Source: Heterodera schachtii
Taxonomy: Eukaryota > Nematoda > Chromadorea > Rhabditida > Heteroderidae
Reading direction: 5' to 3'
Length of the DNA: 64,000 nucleotides
Assembly: GCA_023374025.1 (NCBI GenBank)
Contig: SIJG01000079.1
Span: forward strand, 186,001-250,000
The notes under the pieces are model-generated. The model made no database searches. It had not been told where the DNA came from and was given only the letters and a program-made list of their open reading frames with translations. A program made the translations under genes and the position numbers. Of the stretch, positions 56,641-64,000 are shown piece after piece; positions within the stretch are counted from its first letter, which is position 1; every line of letters starts with the position of its first letter.

Positions 56641-57274
56641 TAGAGCTGGGATTTTTATGTGCTAAAAATCCCGAAATATGTAATAATATGTTATAAAATG
56701 CTGAAATATGGCTAAAAATCCTAAAAAAATGCTAAAATTGTATATGCTAAAATAGATGGTAAAAATTGGAAAAAAAGGGAATTTTTGGCATAAAAATCCA
56801 AAAAATCGCATTCTTTATCATTTTCACCCACAAAAACGAAAACCATATACATACATTTCAGTGTTCGAAAGTAAAATTTATCTTCTTTTTTTTCCGATAA
56901 ATTTTTTTTATTGAATTGAAAGCTCCAGCAAAATCAAATCAAAAATTCAATTTGAACACTTTCGACATTCGAAATAAATTAATAAAATTTGAAACTTTTA
57001 TAAGAAATGGCAAGAAATTTGAATTTTTAGGGGTGTATCTTTCATTTTCTTGTATTTTTCTTGCACAATATTCCCAAAAATGCCAAAATATGTGTAAAAA
57101 TATGTGCCAACCCCTGAAATATGTGCGATATGTTTTTATGTGCTAAAATATGTGATTTTATGTTTTTTAAGTCTTTCTAAATCAAAAATTGTTCGGTCAA
57201 AATAATATTTTGGTCTTCTCTCGTCGTAATTAAACGGCGTAAAAAATATGTAAAAACATAAAAATCCAGCTCAT
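56641..57274. mobile_element. 634-bp hAT-like MITE
   Basis: Ends TAGAGCTGGGATTTTTATG and, inverted, CATAAAAATCCAGCTCAT, with flanking GTAATAAT (56633-56640) and ATAATAAT (57275-57282), an 8-bp duplication with one mismatch. The interior repeats AAAATATGTGCTAAAAT-type words on both arms. It resembles the element at 12811-13007 (TAGGGCTGG ends, ATATGCACAT words). The 76-codon ORF inside has no transposase motif. Confidence 0.82.
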
Positions 57275-57282
57275 ATAATAAT

Positions 57283-60200
57283 GCAATTATTTATTAAGTT
57301 GATTAGGTGTTTCTTGGGCATTTGATTGCTTTAATTATTTCCCAAATTAATTTTTAAATCTTTTAATATGAATTTCCAAAAGCATTGCTGACTGATAAAA
57401 AGAGGAATAAACGCCCTATTTTCTTAATATTTCAAATTCCCTATAATATCTTTTTTTAAAATACTTTATGAGAAAATTCATTTCATTGAATTAATGAAAT
57501 TTTCTTATTTTTTTTTAAATTTATTTGATTCGTTTGATTTTTCTTTCATAAAATTCTTTGGCTTGAGTAAAAAATTATTATTATTGAACCACTTTTATTT
57601 TCTAATTTCAAAAAAAGTTTTCATTAACTTTCTTTACTTATCACTACTAACGGCGGATCCATTGATAAGTGTTTGTTAAATATTTTGGTACATTATTTTA
57701 AATGTTTAATTCTTCTCAGTTCTTTTTTTTGTTTTGTATTTTATTTCTTTTTATTTATAAAAGTATTTTATATTTATTTGATATTTAATTTTTTGATAAA
57801 TATTATTCTTAACATCAGAAAAACTGTCGTTCGCTGTTTTTTGGAATATGATTTGCCATTTATTATTTATTTTTGCTTCTATTTTATTTATATTTAGTTA
57901 TTTTTTCTTTGCTTAGTTTTTTTAATTCGTTTACTTAATTTATTATTTTATCTGTAAAAATTTATATTTTTCTCATTAATTTTTCTATTCTTTTTAAAAT
58001 TCTCGGCACAACGACCGTTTACTTTCCCGTATGGGTGCGTATTTGATGAATTTAATTACAGCGTCTTTTATTTAATTTCTTTTAATTAGAGTGATATTTA
58101 TTCTATAAATATTACAAATTTATTATTATTTATTAATTTTTAAATTGTTTTTTTGAATTGTTTTTTTTTTGTTTTTATTCTTTTTACTTAAACTGTGTGC
58201 GCTTTAAGAAACGTTTGCTAATTTCTGTGAATTTCTTTTTTAATTCCTTTTTGTTTGTTTTTTTTCAAAATTATTTTCAAAAATATTTTAAACTATTTTT
58301 TTTATTGCAAAAAAATAATAATTATATTATTTTTTAATAAAATTTATTTTTGTCTATATGGTTTGTAAACCATTTCAATTTTTATGTATTGTATCTAAAA
58401 CTTATTTATATAATAATGCTATAAAAATGCAATGTTAATTTTTTATTTCTCGACGAATTTGAGGTGATATATTATCCCAGCGACTGCTTCTTTGATGATT
58501 TAATAATGTTGTATATTTTTGGTTAATATCTCTGATTTTGGGCTTGTTTTATATCTCAAGAGATGGATTTTTATTTTATTTGTTTTATTCTCACATAAAT
58601 ATTTAAGATTCTAATTTATTTTACACTTTTTTATTTTTATGTTTATTGAGAAGTTTTATGAATTCATTTTTATAATTATATTAGATATTTCAATTCATTT
58701 ATTGTTATATAATTTTTTTTTTATTAATTTTGTTGTTTATTTTAATTTTTATAATTTTGCATTTATATCGTTTTTTCATATTAGTTTTTTTGAAATGTTT
58801 GTTGCTTTAAATGACTAAATTTTATTCAAATATTTAATCATTTTATTAAAAAAATGAATAGTAGAAGAGGAGTAAGAAGTCTTATTAATTAAATTTCTTA
58901 ATTCCTTCCTCATTTATTTTCCGTTTTTTTCAAATTCTAAGTTTTAATAAATAAATAATTTTAATAAAATTTTCTCATAAGAGATGAAATGATCGGTGAC
59001 GAAATGATTAATTCTGCCAAAAATTTAGTTTAATTATTATGCTGGACAGTGAATATTTTTGGTGATAAGTTAAAGAACAATGAAGGATTCATCACTTTGT
59101 TGGATTATTTCATGATAGATTGAAAACTTTTAATTTTTAAATAATAAATAAATAATTAATTAAATTCTTTCGCATTTATTCAAAGGTATTCGACTTTGAT
59201 TTTTTGGCTTTTGCATTCATTTATCTAAGAGTTGGATATTTAGGAATAAATATAAAAATTCCCATTCTCATATTTCAGAATTTAGTTTGGACAATTGCTA
59301 TTCAAATCAGCGCCAAATATCAGTTAAGTTTTAATACCAAATATATCCCCGGTATTTAGTAATTTGACTAGTCCTATTTTTGGATGTGCTATGAAATTAG
59401 GAATCATTCGTTCATAATTTAATTACTTGCTTTTCTACAATGTTTTCTTTTTTTGGATAAATTATTTTATTATTTTGAGTCCATTAAACTAAAAAGTACC
59501 GAAAATTAATTTCCATGATTATGACTATTTATTATTAATTTTTATATTGTCGATGTTTATTGGCTTTATTTAATTTAATGTTTAAGTAAAGTTGCTTTTA
59601 AATGATTCTCCATTAATTGATTTTTTTTTGATCTCAATCTCTGATATTGACTTTGGATTTTGCATTATTGTGTGCTGCTAATTGTTTTACTTTACATAAT
59701 TTTTTTCGGTTTTCCGTTATAAATATGAATTTGTTGTTCTTGTTCTTTATTAATAATACTTCGTTGAATTATTCTCTTTTAAATTTTCATTTATTTTTCT
59801 TTTTTTCATTCACGGTAATCTCGACCATCTTCCATTTGCATCCTTAATTGGATGAATGAAAAATTTGTAAATTTATTTACGTGCTTTATGTAATAATCTT
59901 TTCTAATTTTTAAGATACTATATTTTAATTTATTGTATTTTAATATTAAAAAATTATATATTTATAAATTATTTTCATGATACTTCTGCAAATAAAAATA
60001 TTATTATTCTGATTTTTGAATTATTATTTTTCGCTTTTTTTAATTGTTAATAATGCAATTTCAATATTTCAATTCTTAAGGGTTTGGGCTGACGCGCATC
60101 GCAACAATTTTTTTTTTTTTTTTTTTGTAAAATCGCATGATTTCCTTTGCCCCTTAATTATTGTATTATTTGTCTTTCTGTCCATCAATTTGCATGAGAA

Positions 60201-63200
60201 GTGTTTAATAGTTTTGGCTTTTTATTTTAAAATGATTAATTATTTACTAAAATAACTCAAATTTTAATTCATTATTTGTAATAAAATTTTGCATGTTTAA
60301 AACATTTTCTTCTGTTTTTGTGACCTTCTGAGCTTTGAAATGTGAAATGTTTTTTATGTTACTTTTTTAAATTTGAAAATGTAATTTAAAAATGTTAGGC
60401 CTTTTCTTGTCTTGTGGGTTTTTAAGAAATTTGAATTATTAATTAATAAACATAAAATCAGTTTATAATCCTTAAAAAACAAATAAAATAAATATTTAAT
60501 TAAAATAAGAACAATTAAAAGATTATTTAATTAATTTACATGAAAAATTGACTAAAAACATATTACTTTTTTATTTTTTAATACGAAGTTAATTTAAAAT
60601 TTGTCATTTGTAATATTAAATCAATTAGTGACCAGAATTTCAGCAACCCATGCGACCTATAAAATTGCGCCCAATTAATCCTAAAATTATTTTTGTTTTT
60701 AAAAAGACTTGAAATCAAATAACATTCAACTACATTTTTATATTTTGTTTTTTATTTATATACAATTTCCTAAAAACTCTTTTCTCTATTCAATTTAATC
60801 TATTAATTATTGCTTTCTTTGGTAAATTTTATTATTATTATTAGGGTGTGAATTTATTAAAAATTAAAAAAAAACACTAATCATTTTCACAAAATTATTA
60901 TTGTCTTTCTTTCTATCCATAAATTCGCATTAACACTTTTTATTTTAATTATTTTTTGACCTTTTAAAATTTGTGTTCTTTTTTCCTTTTTTTGAAATAT
61001 TTATTATTTTTAAATTTATTTATTATTTCTTATTTCCTTAATTATTTTAATTTGTCCAATATTTCTTTTTGATATTAACTTGTAATTTTCCATTTTTAAA
61101 TCAATTTATTGTTGTTTTGGCTTACTGTATATTTATTTAATTTATTTATTATTTACTTTTATTTTTTGCATTTTTTTACTTCAATGTTGTGGAGTTATGA
61201 AACCTTTTTTTAAAAGCCTTTTTCTACGAGTAAAGATTTATTTCCGCCAGATAATTAATTTCGACTTTTTTAAAGACCGATTTTCCTTTTTGTTTAAAAT
61301 GAATTTTTACAAGTCTTTGAACTAATTTTTATATTTACCCTTCGTTAATTGTACAATTCATCTTTTTTATAGTTAATTTAACAAATCGTTAATTGGTTTA
61401 TTTTTTCCTTTTATAAATTCTTTCCACGATGATCGAAAGTTGTCATTCTTTTTTAGCTCAAAATTTGCTAAAATTGACAGAATACAAAATTTAAATTTCC
61501 ATATTTTAAAAATTTACAAATTTTGGTTTATATTCATTTTCCAAAATATTTTTACTATCAAATTTATAATTTATGAGTTCGTTGCATTATCTTTGATTTA
61601 TTTTTTTATTATTTTTTTGGCCAATATTTTTTTTTCTTTCCTTCTATGATATTCATTCTTTAATCTACTAATCTGTTCTTAATTGTTTATAGTTTTATTG
61701 ACTTTGTTTTCACTCATTAAATATACAAATATTTATTCTGGTAATTTATCTCATTAATTAAATAATTTATTCTTTATTTTTATTTTTTATTTTATTTTAA
61801 ATTTTAAATTGTGTGTAATTTATTAATCTTATTTTTTTCGGTAATATGCTATTTATGGAATGTTAATTATTTTTAAAATCTTCGAAAAGCCACTTTTTGG
61901 CTTCTTTTTTCTAATGTTTTTCACTTTGAAAGAAATAATGTTTTAGAAATTATTGTTATTATTTTGTTGTTTTATTGTTATTTCTTTGTCCGTTTATATT
62001 TTCTTTTAAGGCTTTTTCTGACAAATTCCGAACAAAATTTTTCAATGTTTATAATGTTGATTAATTCACCTTACATTATAATTTAGATTGAGTTTTTTAA
62101 AAATAATTGGACCTCTTTTCATAAAAAGTCTGTTTTTATACTTAATATTTATACATTATATAATTTATTTTATTTAGTTTTCCTTTTTTTAATTCACCCT
62201 CATTAGTCCGTTTCCGTTGGGATATATTGATATGTTAAATAGATTTTATTGAATTGATTCAATAATAGAAATTATATAATAAAATAATAATTTATTATAT
62301 TTTTTATGGTAATTTGCAAAAAAAATAATAATTATTAACAAGATTTAATAGTAAATTTACTTAAGATTTTATCATTTTCTATAATTATTTTAGCTTTTTA
62401 TATTTTTTCGCATTAACTGTTTATTGTTTTTTAATGAAATAGGCTAGACTTTCTTTAATTATTGGTTTTTTAATAATGTTTAACTTTTCCTTTCTTTTTT
62501 TATTTTCAAATATATTGTATGTTTATCATTGTTTTTAATTCACTAATTCTGTATTTTTAATTAATCTCGTTATTTTGATCATCAAATTCTTTTAAAATAA
62601 TTATGGATATATTAGAAAATTGAATATTTTTTCTCACCATTTTCCAAAAGTGTTTTCTCTCTTAAAATTACGCTTTCTTTAATTTCACTTTTTGCTTTAA
62701 GCAAATATTATAATTAATAATTGATTTCATTTATATCATTCTTTTGTTGTTCTTTCTGTTTTGGTTTGTTTTATCCTTTCTTATTTGGTTTAATTTTTAC
62801 CGCATTTACAGTAAGTTACAGTATGTTTTATCGGCGTCTTTTGCATAATCACAAATGCTTGCAGCTTGGAGCGTAATTTTTAGAATATTTGACTATTTAC
62901 ATTTCATCTGCTGGCGAATAGAACAGTTGATTGTGCACATTTATTTTTCTTATTTTACCAAAATTAAATTTTGAAGAAAAAAATGGGTTCATAAGCTGCA
63001 AAAGTGCCGTAAAATTTCTTTTCCGTCATTTTATTAATTTTTTATGTTTTAATTTTTATTTTATTTTCTTATATTTTTAATGATAATTTGAGAAGGTTTT
63101 TTAATAATATTAATTATTCACTCAAATTTCCAAAATTATCCAACCAAATATAACTTACTATAAAAAATATATTTGTATTAAATTATTTCCGTGACATCAC

Positions 63201-64000
63201 GACTGAAATTGTACCAATCAACTATAGTGTGTTGTTTTTCAATGTTGTTCTGTGGAAGGATTTCAAATAATAATTTAATCCAAAAGTTTAATTTAATTAA
63301 ATATTTAATGAATTTATTTCAATTCTTTATTATATTAGCAATTTTTTAATATTTTTGCTTTTTTGTCATTTTGAATATATTTTAATATTTGAGTAATTTT
63401 TTAAATTTTGCATTTTTGATAAATTTTTGCTGATCGTAATAGCATAATGTTTACTATTTATATGAAATAATCGGAGTGCTTCTTAATGCTTTGCAATTAT
63501 TTGAATTTTATTTAAATTTAAATTCAATTAATGCTGAATTTTACTTTCCGTATATTAAAATATTTTAATGGATTTTGGTTTATTTGCATTTTCCAAAATA
63601 TTCTTCGATATCCAATTTAATCCATAATAATTTATTGAGTCCCATTGATTTTGCATTTATTTACAATTATTTTTAATTTTTTAATTATGCTTATTTTTTG
63701 CGCAAATTTCGCTAACAAATAAGTCTTTGTTAATGTACATAATAAAAACTATTTGTTTAATGGTCCTTTATTCATTCATTCATTATATAAATATTTGGTA
63801 TTTTTATTATTCTTATTAATTTTTTCCTTAATATTCACTATATCATATTGTTATTTTCAAATAAAAATAATTGTTAATTGCCTTTAATTTTGCATTTTTA
63901 TCTAAGTTTTTATCATTTTGAATTATTATTTTTTAGCTTTTTTCGTGTGTTAATTGTTGAATTTATTTTTGATTTTATAATAATTTGATAGGCGCATCTT
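57283..64000. other. AT-rich mosaic, right end, no gene
   Basis: Contains cores at about 58002, 59812 and 62195, the partner of 45770-46510 (59795-60530), partners of the left block (61215-61490 and 63595-63740) and of 39540-39780 (63270-63500). ORFs here are short hydrophobic translations of T-rich DNA. Confidence 0.6.

Larger units (their letters stand above)
27048..64000. repeat. 37-kb AT-rich repeat mosaic, no supported gene
   Basis: Extremely AT-rich, mostly T-rich on this strand. I find no splice-consistent exon, tRNA, rRNA or transposase. The repeat units show a recurring GC-richer core (AATTCTCGGC-like word, CCGTTTCCGTT-like word, GGATGAAT-like word), for example near 28320, 29830, 31312, 34335, 40201, 42812, 45790, 47436, 58002, 59812 and 62195. 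Mobile elements and patches listed separately are embedded in it. Every ORF I examined is short, hydrophobic by composition and without family motifs. Confidence 0.7.

Overview
The window looks like nuclear DNA of a plant-parasitic cyst nematode (Heterodera/Globodera group). The basis is a very AT-rich base composition, small introns (about 40-75 nt in several genes) with GT..TTTCAG borders, and a clustered gene family whose F-box-like N-terminal exon I recognise from cyst-nematode predicted proteins. I could run no database search, so the genus is an inference. Recognisable genes lie only between about 5.3 and 26.2 kb; nothing prokaryotic, viral or CRISPR-like is visible.

Gene island (5.3-26.2 kb). 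It holds a birth-and-death cluster of one F-box-like family in two subfamilies. Subfamily 1 (five coding exons) is represented by a 5'-truncated copy (5322-6419, -), an intact 345-codon gene (11052-12445, +), an exon-2 fragment (14586-14738, -) and two broken copies (20405-21605, -; 23487-24165, -). Subfamily 2 (six exons, the second encoding a hydrophobic segment) has an orphan last exon (6658-6745, +), two broken copies (13463-14446, +; 15230-18553, +) and one intact 374-codon gene (24424-26155, +). Exon lengths and phases match across copies, so each lesion (deletion, frameshift, lost start, new stop) can be placed. Two unrelated small multi-exon genes of unknown function lie in the same island (8948-10062 and 19507-19822). 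Conserved promoter blocks are visible: a CCAAT-type block directly before subfamily 1 starts, and a TATA box about 92 nt before subfamily 2 starts.

Mobile elements. At least eight short non-autonomous elements have inverted ends and 8-bp (one possibly 9-bp) target duplications. Several share an unusual architecture: each terminus is a short tandem array, the array is inverted at the other end, and each element has its own private repeat word. Three of them are nested inside one intron (15375-16709), and their pre-insertion sites can be read from the sequence. A separate dispersed repeat carries a strong GC-rich hairpin (arms near CCGGCGGTGCC and GGCGCCGCCGG, loop GATA) with paired substitutions between copies.

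AT-rich blocks (1-3.4 kb and 27-64 kb). These contain no gene I can support. They are a mosaic of diverged repeats that share a recurring GC-richer core (an AATTCTCGGC-like word, then CCGTTTCCGTT-like, then GGATGAAT-like), at least 19 times. They also hold a near-identical 1.66-kb duplication (31441-33107 and 43643-45308), tandem duplications of 165 and 511 bp, G/C homopolymers and several GC-rich simple-word patches.
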